In this document: piece after piece, positions 26,492 to 35,101 of the stretch
Layout of the letters: every line of letters begins with the position of its first letter
How positions within the stretch are numbered: position 1 is the stretch's first letter
From: an uncultured Bacilli bacterium
Lineage (GTDB): Bacteria > Bacillota_I > Bacilli_A > RF39 > UBA660
Direction of reading: 5' to 3'
Assembly: GCA_934089255.1 (NCBI GenBank)
Contig: CAKOJI010000002.1
Location: 1 to 64,000, forward strand
Length of the DNA: 64,000 bases
Made by a program: the position numbers and the translations under genes
Notes under the pieces: model-generated
What the model was told of the DNA's origin: nothing
Database searches by the model: none
Seen by the model: only the letters and a program-made list of their open reading frames with translations

Positions 26492-27538
26492 ATGTTAGGA
26501 TTAGCTTTAGAAGGTGGAGGAGCAAAAGGCTCTTATGAAATAGGTGCTTACATTGCTCTAAAAGAATTAGGTTTTAAATTTGATGCAGTAGCAGGTACAT
26601 CTATTGGTTCACTTAATGCTGCATTAATTGTGCAAGATGATATGAAATTAGCAAAAAATTTATGGTTAAACGCTAATAGCGAAATAGTTGGAATAAATAA
26701 AGATTTAGTTAATTTAAATAAAAACTTCAAATTAACAAAAGATAGTCTAAAATTTTCTATAAATGAAATTACAAAAATAATAAAAAACAAAGGATTAGAC
26801 ACATCCAAATACACAAATATTATTGATACATATATAGATGAAACTAAAATTAGAAATAAAAAAACAAACTATGGTTTAGTGACTGTACGATTAAAAGATT
26901 TAAAACCTTTAGAATTAACTATAAAAGAAATACCAAATGGAAAACTTGCAGAATATATAATGGCATCAAGTTACTTACCAGTATTTAAAATGAATAAAAT
27001 AATAGATGATTCTTATTATTTAGATGGTGGAGTAGCCAACAATTTACCAATTACTTTACTTGAAAAAATGGGATGTAACGAAATTGTGGCAATAAGAATT
27101 GATGGAGTAGGTACTAACAAAAAAAAGTTATTAACACAAACAAAAATAACAGAATTAAGTCCAACAAAAAAAACAGGCCCTGTTATTATGTTTGATAATA
27201 ATGATATAAGAAATAATTTTTATATGGGATATTACGATACATTGTTACACTATAAAAAACTAGATGGATTTACATATTATTTTAAAAAGTTTAACTTTTA
27301 TAATTATTTAACAAGAAACACAAATAAAAATTTAATAAACCTAATAAAATTAAAATATAAAACACCAGATATAAAAGATACAATATTAAAAAGTATAGAA
27401 GAAATATTAGAACAAAACAAAATAGAATATTATAAAATATATAAAATTCCAAAAATAATACAATACATAAAAAAAAATAACTTAAAAAGTAAAAATAATT
27501 TAGTAACAGAATTTGTATATTCTCTAAAATTTTTATAA
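26492..27538 (+). CDS. Patatin-like phospholipase
   Basis: This 348-residue cytoplasmic protein has the patatin catalytic dyad: the oxyanion loop EGGGAKGSY (residues 7-15), the nucleophile elbow GTSIGS (about 35-40) and the Asp motif LDGGVANN (about 172-179). Such enzymes hydrolyse acyl esters of membrane lipids. The ATG at 26492 has GGAG six bases upstream, whereas the in-frame ATG at 26480 overlaps the gmk coding end. The C-terminal 100 residues, beyond the catalytic domain, are Lys/Asn-rich and not recognisable. Confidence 0.88.
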   Translation: MLGLALEGGGAKGSYEIGAYIALKELGFKFDAVAGTSIGSLNAALIVQDDMKLAKNLWLNANSEIVGINKDLVNLNKNFKLTKDSLKFSINEITKIIKNKGLDTSKYTNIIDTYIDETKIRNKKTNYGLVTVRLKDLKPLELTIKEIPNGKLAEYIMASSYLPVFKMNKIIDDSYYLDGGVANNLPITLLEKMGCNEIVAIRIDGVGTNKKKLLTQTKITELSPTKKTGPVIMFDNNDIRNNFYMGYYDTLLHYKKLDGFTYYFKKFNFYNYLTRNTNKNLINLIKLKYKTPDIKDTILKSIEEILEQNKIEYYKIYKIPKIIQYIKKNNLKSKNNLVTEFVYSLKFL

Positions 27539-27550
27539 GTAAATTTATTC

Positions 27551-27579
27551 TTGAAAAATAAATAGAAAAAATATATAAT
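27551..27579 (+). promoter_or_regulatory. Promoter of the yebC-family gene
   Basis: TTGAAA and TATAAT are separated by 17 bp, ending 27 bp before the start codon. Confidence 0.7.
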
Positions 27580-27605
27580 AAACTAAGTTGAAAGAAGGCA
27601 ATTTT

Positions 27606-28322
27606 ATGGGTAGAGCATATGAAGTAAGAAAAGCAAGCATACAAAAAACTGGTGCTGCAAAAGCAAAACTATATAGTACTTTCGCAAAAGAAATATATTT
27701 AGCTGCAAAAGGAAACCCTGAATTAGAAAGTAATATACACTTAAAAAGATTAGTAGAAAAAGCAAAAAAAAGTCAAGTTCCAAGCGATATAATAAATCGT
27801 GCCATTGATAAAGCAAAAGGAGCAGGGCAAGATAACTACGAAACTGTTATTTATGAAGGATTTGGTCCAGGTGCAAGTACATTAATTATAAAAACATTAA
27901 CTGATAATGTTAATAGAACAGTAGGCTTCGTTAGAGCAGCATTTAATAAAGTTAATAAAAGTTTAGGAGTAACAAATAGCGTTAGTTATAACTATGACTA
28001 TCTAGGTTTAATAGGATTTAAATACGATTCTGAAGAAGTTATATTTGAAAAACTTTTAGACGAAGGAATAGAAATAATAGATTTAGAAAAAGAAAACGAT
28101 TTAGTACTAATAACATGTAACCCAACAGATATTCACAAAATTAAAGATGTTTTAGAACAAATCGTACCTAATATAGATTATGAAATTGACGAAGTAGGAA
28201 TGTATGCAAAAGATAAAGTAAAACTTACTGGAGAAGATAAAGAGTTATTCTTAAGACTATACAATTTATTAGATGATATAGAAGATGTTACAGAAATATA
28301 TCATAATGTAGAACTTGATTAA
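27606..28322 (+). CDS. YebC/TACO1 family protein
   Basis: The 238-residue protein is a typical YebC-family member: MGRAYEVRKASIQKTGAAKAKLYSTF at the start (in part), PSDIINRAIDKAKG, YEGFGPGAS, and a C-terminal IYHNVEL. Family members act as transcription regulators or help ribosomes through difficult stretches such as polyproline. The N-terminus (GRAYEVRKAS rather than GHSKWANI) places it in the YeeN-like branch. The ATG at 27606 follows GAAAGAAGG; the TTG at 27588 lies in that site. It is a single-gene unit. Confidence 0.92.
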   Translation: MGRAYEVRKASIQKTGAAKAKLYSTFAKEIYLAAKGNPELESNIHLKRLVEKAKKSQVPSDIINRAIDKAKGAGQDNYETVIYEGFGPGASTLIIKTLTDNVNRTVGFVRAAFNKVNKSLGVTNSVSYNYDYLGLIGFKYDSEEVIFEKLLDEGIEIIDLEKENDLVLITCNPTDIHKIKDVLEQIVPNIDYEIDEVGMYAKDKVKLTGEDKELFLRLYNLLDDIEDVTEIYHNVELD

Positions 28323-28382
28323 GTTCTTTTTTCATATTAAATTCATAAATTTGATATAATATATTTAATGTTGAGGTGAATT

Positions 28383-29045
28383 ATGAAAGTATTAATAGTA
28401 GATGACGAAATATTAATTAGAAATGTAATTAAAGAATATTTAAAAATAGAAAATTTTAAATATGATGAAGCAAGTGATGGACAAGAAGCAATCAACTTAG
28501 CAACAACCAATAATTACGACTGTATTATTATGGATATTATGATGCCTAACTTAGATGGATATAGTGCTATAAAACAAATAAAAAAAGTAAGTGACGCTAA
28601 AATAATTGTACTAAGCGCTAGAACAGAAGAATTTGACAAACTATCAGGATTTGATTTAGGTATTGACGACTACGTTACAAAACCATTTAGTCCAAAAGAA
28701 CTTATTGCAAGAATAAAAGCAGTATGTAAAAGGAATAAACAAGAAAATATTATATCTGTTGGAACTATAAAATTAAATGAATTATCAAGAACAGTAGAAA
28801 TTGATGGTAAACCAGTCGATTTAACACATACACAATTTGATTTATTAACACTATTTTTAAAAAATCAAGGAATAGTTTTTAAAAGAGAAATGATAATAGA
28901 TAAAATATGGGGATACGATTATATGGGAGAAGACAGAACTATAGATGCTCACATAAAATTACTTAGAAGTAAATTAGGAAAATATAAAGACAATATAAAA
29001 ACAGTACACGGAGTAGGTTATAAATTTGAATATAACGAAGAATAA
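28383..29045 (+). CDS. OmpR/PhoB-type response regulator
   Basis: This 220-residue regulator has a receiver domain with the acidic pair DDE (residues 6-8), the phospho-acceptor Asp in CIIMDIMMPNLDG (about 53), Ser/Thr in VLSAR and Lys in VTKPFSP. A winged-helix DNA-binding domain follows, with TQFDLLTLFLKNQG, EDRTIDAHIKLLRSKLG and VHGVGYKFE. AGGTGAA precedes the ATG. The partner kinase gene begins 20 bases before its end. Target genes are unknown; the TasA-like gene unit follows the kinase. Confidence 0.95.
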   Translation: MKVLIVDDEILIRNVIKEYLKIENFKYDEASDGQEAINLATTNNYDCIIMDIMMPNLDGYSAIKQIKKVSDAKIIVLSARTEEFDKLSGFDLGIDDYVTKPFSPKELIARIKAVCKRNKQENIISVGTIKLNELSRTVEIDGKPVDLTHTQFDLLTLFLKNQGIVFKREMIIDKIWGYDYMGEDRTIDAHIKLLRSKLGKYKDNIKTVHGVGYKFEYNEE

Positions 29046-30414
29046 AAATAGCATACAACATAGTACTCTAAAATGTTTAATAATATTTTCAATAATAATA
29101 TTACTTTTAATGTATACAAGCCAAATACTCTTTTTAAAACTATTCTATGAAAGATACCAAATAAAAAATATAGAAAACGTAATAACAAAATTAACAAAAG
29201 AAACATATACAAGTGAAGAACTAGAAAAACTAGCCTACAAAAATAATATCTGTATGGAATACATATATAATGATAACGTTTACCTATTTAACTCACTAAA
29301 TAACAATTGTTTATTAACTAATAAAAATACAAACATAACTACATTTATAAAAAACTTCATTTCTAACAATAAAACAAAAGAAATAATAAAATTAAATAAT
29401 CCACTAAATAATTCAAAAAGTATATTATATAATTTAAAATTATCAGACAACGAATATATATTTATGAACACTGCCTTAGAAGATGTAAATAGTACAACAA
29501 GTATTCTAAGAGGACAATTAATTTACATAACATTAACTGTAATATTATTGTCAATAATAGTGTCAATATATCTATCTAAAACATTAAATAAACCGATAAT
29601 TAATATTACAAAAGAAGCAAAAAAATTAGCAAGTGGAAACAAAGAAATAAATATTCCAAAAAGTCATATTAAAGAAATAGATGATTTAAGAGAAGCAATA
29701 TATTATGCTAATAAAGAAATAAATAAAACAGATGAACTAAGACGTGATTTATTAGCAAACGTATCACACGATTTAAAAACACCACTAACAATGATAAAAG
29801 CCTACGCTGAAATGATAAGAGATATAAATAAAAATGATGAAGAAAAAAGAATAGAAAATCTAAATATTATTATAGAAGAAACAGATAGATTAACTATATT
29901 AGTAAATGATATATTAAACTTAAGTAAATTAGAAGCCAATAAAGAAACATTAGAAATAACAGAGTTTGACTTAACAGAACTAATAAAAAATATAGTAAGA
30001 AAATACAATATCATAAAAGAAACGGAAAACTACAACTTCATATTAAATCTACCTGAAAAATCTTTAGTAAAAGGTGACATTAATAAAATTTCTCAAGTTA
30101 TATATAACTTAATTAACAACGCTATAAATTACACAGGTGACGATTTAAAAGTAATAATAGAAGTTATAGAAAAAAAGAAAACTTATCTTGTAAATATAAC
30201 AGATACTGGAAAAGGAATAAATGAAGACGAAATAAAAATAATATGGGATAAATATTATAAAAACGAAAAAAATCATAAAAGGAATAAAGTTGGAACGGGA
30301 GTAGGTTTATCAATTGTAAAAAACATATTAGATAAACATAAATTTAAATATGGGGTTAAAAGTGAAATAAATAAATATACAACCTTTTATTTTGAAATTG
30401 ATAAAAATTCATAA
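29026..30414 (+). CDS. Membrane sensor histidine kinase
   Basis: This 462-residue kinase has membrane helix 1 (about 15-38), an extracellular sensor of about 105 residues with two Cys (NICMEY and NNCLL), and membrane helix 2 (about 165-187). A HAMP linker follows, then HisKA with the phospho-His in ANVSHDLKTPL, and an ATPase domain with NLINNAINYT, DTGKGI and GTGVGLSIV. The start is TTG at 29026, inside the regulator gene; the next ATGs fall within the first helix. The overlap implies coupled translation with the response regulator. Confidence 0.93.
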   Translation: MNITKNKNSIQHSTLKCLIIFSIIILLLMYTSQILFLKLFYERYQIKNIENVITKLTKETYTSEELEKLAYKNNICMEYIYNDNVYLFNSLNNNCLLTNKNTNITTFIKNFISNNKTKEIIKLNNPLNNSKSILYNLKLSDNEYIFMNTALEDVNSTTSILRGQLIYITLTVILLSIIVSIYLSKTLNKPIINITKEAKKLASGNKEINIPKSHIKEIDDLREAIYYANKEINKTDELRRDLLANVSHDLKTPLTMIKAYAEMIRDINKNDEEKRIENLNIIIEETDRLTILVNDILNLSKLEANKETLEITEFDLTELIKNIVRKYNIIKETENYNFILNLPEKSLVKGDINKISQVIYNLINNAINYTGDDLKVIIEVIEKKKTYLVNITDTGKGINEDEIKIIWDKYYKNEKNHKRNKVGTGVGLSIVKNILDKHKFKYGVKSEINKYTTFYFEIDKNS

Positions 30415-30551
30415 AATATTCATATAAATTTATTATTCTTATTACAGAAAAAAGAAATTTTTTATTATTTTTACTAAACTTAACTTTACCTTATGTTAAA
30501 GAATCCTATACACTGAAAGTAAACTCACACTATTTTTTATTTCTTTTTTCT

Positions 30552-30582
30552 AAAAGTACAGTTAATAATTGTACTTTTTTTA
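30552..30582 (+). terminator. Rho-independent terminator
   Basis: AAAAGTACA and TGTACTTTT flank a 9-nt loop, then T residues. It separates the two-component unit from the TasA-like gene. The 130 bases between the kinase stop and this hairpin are AT-rich and show no gene. Confidence 0.8.
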
Positions 30583-30611
30583 TTGAAATTTTAAAAATTT
30601 TATGATAACAT
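30583..30611 (+). promoter_or_regulatory. Promoter of the TasA-like gene
   Basis: TTGAAA and TAACAT are spaced by 17 bp, directly after the terminator. Confidence 0.55.
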
Positions 30612-30635
30612 TTTTATAGTAAAGGAAGATGTTAA

Positions 30636-31334
30636 ATGAAGGATAATAATAAAGGTTCAATGATAATTTTAACCGTAATCGGTATAGCAACACTTTTAGT
30701 TGCAGTAATAGGTGCAACATTTGCGTATTTTACAGTTACGATTAAAGGAAATCCAACTGCACCAAACGTAACAGTACAATCAAAAACTTTAGGAGTTATA
30801 GAATTTGAAACATTAAATCAAATTAATTATACAAACTTAATACCAGGAAGACCTGTTTGGGAAACAGGACAAACACCAACAAACAAATTAAATTTTACAG
30901 TTACAAGTGCTGTTGATGCTTCAAGTAATGAAAAATATGTTGTTTGGTTAAATGTAGATTCAAACGATTTTGTTACAGATAATGTAGTATATTTATTAAC
31001 GGAAACAGAAAAAGGTACAAATAGTGTATTAGGTGGGCAATATTTTACAGACGACAATTACGTTAACCATACATTTGCAGGAGATACTACACCAACAAAA
31101 TTAGGATTTATAAAAGCTGGATTTACTGGAAAAATGAAAATAGGTACTGCAGAATTAGGAAGCCTAGGTTCAAAAGATAAATGGGAATTTGAAATATGGG
31201 TAAATGAAATTGGTAAAGAACAAAACGAAGACCAAGGTAAAACAATAAGAGCATATATAACAATAGACTTAGAAGATCCAGAACCACAAACAAACGAAAA
31301 AAATTATGATCCAACAAAAGATCAAACTCCATAG
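30636..31334 (+). CDS. TasA/camelysin-like exported protein with SipW-type signal peptide
   Basis: This 232-residue exported protein has the N-terminus typical of substrates of SipW-like peptidases: a charged start, a hydrophobic core and the GATFAYFT motif (about residues 26-33). A beta-rich domain like that of camelysin/TasA follows, then an acidic tail ending in TKDQTP. TasA-type proteins assemble into extracellular fibres in biofilms. The gene for a SipW-type peptidase follows 81 bases downstream under its own promoter, which strongly supports the assignment. AAAGGAAG precedes the ATG. Whether this protein forms fibres cannot be told from the sequence. Confidence 0.8.
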   Translation: MKDNNKGSMIILTVIGIATLLVAVIGATFAYFTVTIKGNPTAPNVTVQSKTLGVIEFETLNQINYTNLIPGRPVWETGQTPTNKLNFTVTSAVDASSNEKYVVWLNVDSNDFVTDNVVYLLTETEKGTNSVLGGQYFTDDNYVNHTFAGDTTPTKLGFIKAGFTGKMKIGTAELGSLGSKDKWEFEIWVNEIGKEQNEDQGKTIRAYITIDLEDPEPQTNEKNYDPTKDQTP

Positions 31335-31346
31335 TGAGTTTTTTTC
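31324..31346 (+). terminator. Rho-independent terminator
   Basis: AAACTC and GAGTTT around a 6-nt loop are followed by T residues. The hairpin spans the stop codon of the TasA-like gene. Confidence 0.7.
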
Positions 31347-31359
31347 TTTGAATTTATCA

Positions 31360-31388
31360 TTGAATTATTTAATATGTTAATATATAAT
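31360..31388 (+). promoter_or_regulatory. Promoter of the SipW-like gene
   Basis: TTGAAT and TATAAT are spaced by 17 bp. The peptidase can therefore be expressed apart from its presumed substrate. Confidence 0.65.
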
Positions 31389-31415
31389 AATTATAGAAAC
31401 TAGTTCGGTGATAAA

Positions 31416-32147
31416 ATGGAAAAAATGAATAAAAGGGAAAAAAGAAAATTAATTAGATATTACATTAATAAAATAAGTAAATTGTTTTCTTATGCAATAA
31501 TCGTTGCATTAATATTTTTAGGTATATTTTTTGCATATTACTTTGTATCACTAAAAATGTATGAAAAAAATCCAACAATAAATATACCAAAGTTTGGATT
31601 ATATACAATAATAAGTCCTAGTATGGAACCAAATGTTAGGGTTTACGACGTTGTAGTAGACTTAAATATATTTAGTGAAAAAAGCATAAAAGAAGGAGAT
31701 ATAATTACATTTATCTCTAATAGTAATGTATCTAAAGGATTAACAGTAACCCATAGAGTAGTTAAAGTAATAACAAATGCTGATGGAACAAAATCATATT
31801 TAACAAAAGGAGATAATAACTTAAAAGTTGACCAATCACCAGTAAATTACGATGATATACTAGGAAAAGTATTATTTAAAATTCCACAACTAGGAAGAAT
31901 ACAATTCTTAATTGCAGACAAATTTGGTTGGATACTAGTAGTTTTATTACCAGCATTAGGAGTAATTATATATGATTTTATAAAACTATTTAGACTCTTA
32001 GCCTTTAATAGTAAATTTATGAGATTAGGTGCTTATAATAAAAAAATAGAAACTGAAATAGATGTAGACGATTTAAATCAATTAAGAACAGGTTTAAGTA
32101 CAGTAAAAAAATTCTATAAAAGAGATAATAAAGAAGAGTATCGTTAG
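31416..32147 (+). CDS. Signal peptidase I, SipW (ER) type
   Basis: This 243-residue membrane peptidase has the nucleophile in IISPSMEPNV (about residues 68-77). It carries VTHRVVKV, a His rather than the Lys of ordinary bacterial signal peptidases, and KGDNN. The Ser-His arrangement marks the ER/archaeal/SipW type, which in Bacillus processes TasA and TapA. Membrane helices lie near residues 25-48 and 167-190, and the cytoplasmic tail is basic. A CGGTGAT site precedes the ATG. The adjacent TasA-like gene is the obvious substrate; the pilin-like and other anchored proteins in the window lack this type of signal. Confidence 0.9.
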   Translation: MEKMNKREKRKLIRYYINKISKLFSYAIIVALIFLGIFFAYYFVSLKMYEKNPTINIPKFGLYTIISPSMEPNVRVYDVVVDLNIFSEKSIKEGDIITFISNSNVSKGLTVTHRVVKVITNADGTKSYLTKGDNNLKVDQSPVNYDDILGKVLFKIPQLGRIQFLIADKFGWILVVLLPALGVIIYDFIKLFRLLAFNSKFMRLGAYNKKIETEIDVDDLNQLRTGLSTVKKFYKRDNKEEYR

Positions 32148-32168
32148 ATACTTTTTTTAAATTTGATA
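32147..32168 (+). terminator. Rho-independent terminator
   Basis: AGTATC, a GTTA loop and GATACT are followed by T residues. It overlaps the stop codon of the SipW-like gene and abuts the next promoter. Confidence 0.75.
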
Positions 32169-32191
32169 TCGACAAATTTTTTTGATATAAT
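32163..32191 (+). promoter_or_regulatory. Promoter of the glucosaminidase gene
   Basis: TTGATA and TATAAT are spaced by 17 bp. The predicted transcript start (about 32198) is only some 10 bases before the ATG. Confidence 0.65.
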
Positions 32192-32207
32192 ATAAATTGT
32201 GATAATT

Positions 32208-32957
32208 ATGAGAAAGATAGCAATACAAATATTTATAGTAATAATAGGAATAATGCTTTCAGTAGCAGGCTTCCTAGGAGTAAGAAAATATTTCTATAAA
32301 AATTATTTTGAAAAATCAAAATATACATTAGCATATAATAACATTAAAGATATATCAAATTCTCCAAATATTATAGAAAATAATAATGAAGTAATAGATG
32401 AAAACTTAATAATTAATGAAGAAACTACTACAACTACTATGAAACCAATAACTACTATAGAAACCACTACTACATTAAAAAATAATACTACAGAAGAAGT
32501 TATAATAAATGCTCCTACTATAAAAGATAGTAGTGATATAGTTTTTGACGGACTAACTATAAAAGAGTTAACAGATAAATTAAATAAGAATTTAAATTCA
32601 AATTTAACAAATACAGGTTACTATTTTGCAGAGTATTATCTTAAAACAGGTTTAGATCCATATTTAGCAGTTGCAATAGTATTACACGAAACTGGATGCA
32701 AATGGACTTGTAGCAAATTAGTTAGAGAATGTAATAATGTTGGTGGAATGAAGGGTAATAGTGAAAAATGCAACGGTGGTTCATATTCAAAATATGATTC
32801 ATTAGAAACTGGAATAAATGCATATTTAGACATGCTATACAATAGCTATTACAGTAAAGGACTAACAACTCCTGAATTAATAAATCCTAAATATGCTGCT
32901 AGTACAACTTGGAGTTCTAAAATAAATAATTATATAGAAATAATTAAAGCAAGTTAG
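32208..32957 (+). CDS. Membrane-anchored glucosaminidase-domain protein (lysozyme-like)
   Basis: This 249-residue exported protein has an N-terminal anchor (about 5-25), a Thr/Glu-rich linker (about 65-100) and a C-terminal glucosaminidase domain (about 150-249). The catalytic Glu is in VLHETGCKW, followed by NNVGGMKG and the closing YAASTTWSSKIN. Three or four Cys in this domain (ETGCKWTCSK, RECNN, EKCNG) could form disulfides. Enzymes of this fold cleave the glycan strand of peptidoglycan. No ribosome site is visible before the ATG at 32208 or before the in-frame GTG at 32199, and the promoter places both close to the 5' end of the mRNA. Confidence 0.83.
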   Translation: MRKIAIQIFIVIIGIMLSVAGFLGVRKYFYKNYFEKSKYTLAYNNIKDISNSPNIIENNNEVIDENLIINEETTTTTMKPITTIETTTTLKNNTTEEVIINAPTIKDSSDIVFDGLTIKELTDKLNKNLNSNLTNTGYYFAEYYLKTGLDPYLAVAIVLHETGCKWTCSKLVRECNNVGGMKGNSEKCNGGSYSKYDSLETGINAYLDMLYNSYYSKGLTTPELINPKYAASTTWSSKINNYIEIIKAS

Positions 32958-32959
32958 TA

Positions 32960-32987
32960 TTTACAAAAACGATAATTATGTTATAAT
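32960..32987 (+). promoter_or_regulatory. Promoter of the T-box/tyrS operon
   Basis: TTTACA and TATAAT are spaced by 16 bp. The predicted start is near 32994, giving a leader of about 137 nt to the first start codon. Confidence 0.7.
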
Positions 32988-32993
32988 AAATTT

Positions 32994-33122
32994 GTTAACG
33001 AAGAAAGGATTTACGCCCCTGGAGTTAAAACGTTAATCGCGTTAAGATATTAAAGTATGATACATTCATAGAATTAAGGTGGTACCGCGGTTTTTCGCCC
33101 TTAAACTATGAATGTTTTTTTT
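32994..33122 (+). promoter_or_regulatory. T-box riboswitch (tyrosyl), short form
   Basis: The diagnostic T-box sequence AAGGTGGTACCGCG lies at 33076-33089. It can pair with CGCCCTT (33096-33102) as an antiterminator. The competing terminator pairs ACATTCATAG...TTAAGG (from 33062) with CCCTTAA..TATGAATGT and is followed by eight T residues. Upstream, TTAACG (32995) and CGTTAA (33031) can close a small stem I whose loop contains a UAC tyrosine triplet at 33012-33014, in line with tyrS downstream. The whole leader is about half the length of usual T-boxes. Uncharged tRNA-Tyr should permit readthrough into the HAD gene and tyrS. Confidence 0.88.
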
Positions 33123-33131
33123 GGAGGAAAT

Positions 33132-33752
33132 ATGATAAAAAGAATTATATTTGATATTGATAATACACTGCTAGATACATATAAAGATTGTATAGAAACA
33201 TATCAAAAATATGCTAAAAAAATAAAACTAAGTATTTCTGCAGAAGATATTTATAACATATTTGATGAGTACGAAAAAAATAACGGAAATTATAACAAAA
33301 ATGATTTAGCAGTATTTTTAGGAAAAAAATTAAATATTAAATATACTGAATCTGATTTAAACGATTTATTAGATTTATATAGTAAACATTCAACTTTACT
33401 AAACGATAAAACAGAAGAAATATTTGCTTTTTTATCAGAAAAATATGAAATAGTTGCTCTTTCAAACTGGTATAAAGAAATACAATATAAAAGATTAAAA
33501 AAATCAAACATTAGTAAATATTTTAAAGAAATTTATGGTTTAGAAGATGGTATAAAACCAAATGAATTAGTATTTAAAAAATCTTGTGGAAAATATAAAT
33601 ATAATGAGTGTTTAATAATTGGTGATAGCATAAATAGTGATATTTTAGTACCAAAAAAATTAGGAATGAAAACAATTTACTTTAATAAAAATTTAAAAGA
33701 AAATAATAAAGAAGAAATAAATAACTTGTTAGAATTAAAAAACATATTATAG
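33132..33752 (+). CDS. HAD-superfamily hydrolase
   Basis: This 206-residue cytoplasmic phosphatase-like protein has motif I FDIDNTLLDT (residues 5-14), motif II VALSNW, the motif III Lys in EDGIKPNELVFKK and the motif IV acid IIGDSINSDILVPKKLGMKT. The small helical cap fits subfamily IA. The ATG at 33132 has GGAGG; the ATG at 33108 lies inside the T-box terminator. It is the first gene after the T-box and 15 bases before tyrS, so its expression follows tyrosine tRNA charging. The substrate is unknown. Confidence 0.88.
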   Translation: MIKRIIFDIDNTLLDTYKDCIETYQKYAKKIKLSISAEDIYNIFDEYEKNNGNYNKNDLAVFLGKKLNIKYTESDLNDLLDLYSKHSTLLNDKTEEIFAFLSEKYEIVALSNWYKEIQYKRLKKSNISKYFKEIYGLEDGIKPNELVFKKSCGKYKYNECLIIGDSINSDILVPKKLGMKTIYFNKNLKENNKEEINNLLELKNIL

Positions 33753-33767
33753 AAAGAAGGAATATTT

Positions 33768-34994
33768 ATGAAATTATATGATGAATTAAAATGGAGAGGA
33801 CTAATAAAAGATGTAAGTAGTCCAGATTTAGAAAACAAATTAAATAATGAAAGTATTACATTTTACTGGGGAACAGATCCAACAGCAGATAGTTTACATA
33901 TTGGACATTATTCATCACTAATTACTGCAAAAAGATTAATGAGAGCAGGGCATCATCCAATATTATTAGTAGGTGGCGCAACAGGTTTAATAGGAGATCC
34001 TAGACCAACTGCAGAAAGAGAAATAATATCAAAAGAAACTGTAAACAAAAACTTTGCGGGCTTAAAAGAACAGGTATCAAGAATTCTAGAAGGAAAAGCT
34101 GAAATAGTTAACAATTATGACTGGATGCAAAATTATAATTATCTAGAATTTTTAAGAGATATAGGAAAATATATAAATGTTAATTATATGCTAGCAAAAG
34201 ACATAATAAGTAGAAGACTAGAAACAGGTATAACTTACGCTGAGTTTTCATATACACTTATACAAGGTTATGATTTCTTACACTTATTTAAAGATAAAGG
34301 ATGTATTTTACAAGCGGCAGGAAGTGACCAATGGGGTAATATTACTACAGGTATAGAATTAATAAAAAAAATAGAAGGTAAAGAAGCTTACGGATTTACT
34401 ATGCCTTTAATATTAGATGCTAATGGAAATAAATTTGGAAAAAGTGAAGGAAATGCACTATGGTTAGATAAAACAAAGACTTCTAGTTACGAATTATATC
34501 AATATTTAATTAATTCGGATGATTCTAAAGTAGAAGAATATTTAAAAGTATTTACATTCTTAACAAAAGAAGAAATAGAAAAAATTATGACCGAACACAA
34601 CGATGCACCACATTTAAGAATTGCACAAAAAAGATTAGCAAAAGAATTTATAACTGATTTACACGGCGAAGAAGAATTTAACAAAGCTTTAAAAATAAGT
34701 GAATGTTTATTTAGTGGAAAAATAAATGAATTAACAAAAGTAGAAATAGAAGATGCATTTAAAGGAGTACCAACTTTCAACTTAATATTAAATGAAACTA
34801 TATTAGATACTTTAGTAAATAACAAAATCGCAGTTAGTAAAAGAGAAGCAAGAGAATTCTTAAATAATAATAGTATTACTATAAACGGAGAAAAAATAAA
34901 TGATGAAAATACTATAATAAATGAAAATTTATTATTACATAAAAAATATTTAATCATAAGAAAAGGTAAGAAAAAATATTATATAGGAAAATAA
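33768..34994 (+). CDS. tyrS: Tyrosyl-tRNA synthetase
   Basis: TyrRS charges tRNA-Tyr. The 408-residue class I synthetase has TFYWGTDPTADSLHIGHY with its HIGH motif (about residues 44-47 in SLHIGHY). QAAGSDQWGNITTG forms the tyrosine pocket, and the KMSKS-type loop is KFGKSEG (about 223-229). A C-terminal S4 domain has VSKREAREFLNNNSITING. GAAAGAAGGA precedes the ATG. T-box control of tyrS is common in Bacillota and fits the UAC triplet in the leader. Confidence 0.97.
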   Translation: MKLYDELKWRGLIKDVSSPDLENKLNNESITFYWGTDPTADSLHIGHYSSLITAKRLMRAGHHPILLVGGATGLIGDPRPTAEREIISKETVNKNFAGLKEQVSRILEGKAEIVNNYDWMQNYNYLEFLRDIGKYINVNYMLAKDIISRRLETGITYAEFSYTLIQGYDFLHLFKDKGCILQAAGSDQWGNITTGIELIKKIEGKEAYGFTMPLILDANGNKFGKSEGNALWLDKTKTSSYELYQYLINSDDSKVEEYLKVFTFLTKEEIEKIMTEHNDAPHLRIAQKRLAKEFITDLHGEEEFNKALKISECLFSGKINELTKVEIEDAFKGVPTFNLILNETILDTLVNNKIAVSKREAREFLNNNSITINGEKINDENTIINENLLLHKKYLIIRKGKKKYYIGK

Positions 34995-35101
34995 TTTAAA
35001 TAATAAAAAAATATTATAAAAAACTATGCTAACTCTTTTTAATGATTAATTGTATAAAAAATATTTCTTTTAACCAAAATTACGTTGAAAGGAATTTTTT
35101 T

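Noticed and set aside
27291..27816. Minus-strand ORFs overlapping the patatin and yebC genes
   Set aside because: Leucine/phenylalanine-rich antisense shadows of Lys/Asn-rich coding sequence, with no supporting signals.
35042..35101. N-terminal extension of the SigG-like protein from the ATG at 35042
   Set aside because: The extension is not like any SigG start, whereas the ATG at 35102 has a good ribosome site and the conserved SigG N-terminus.
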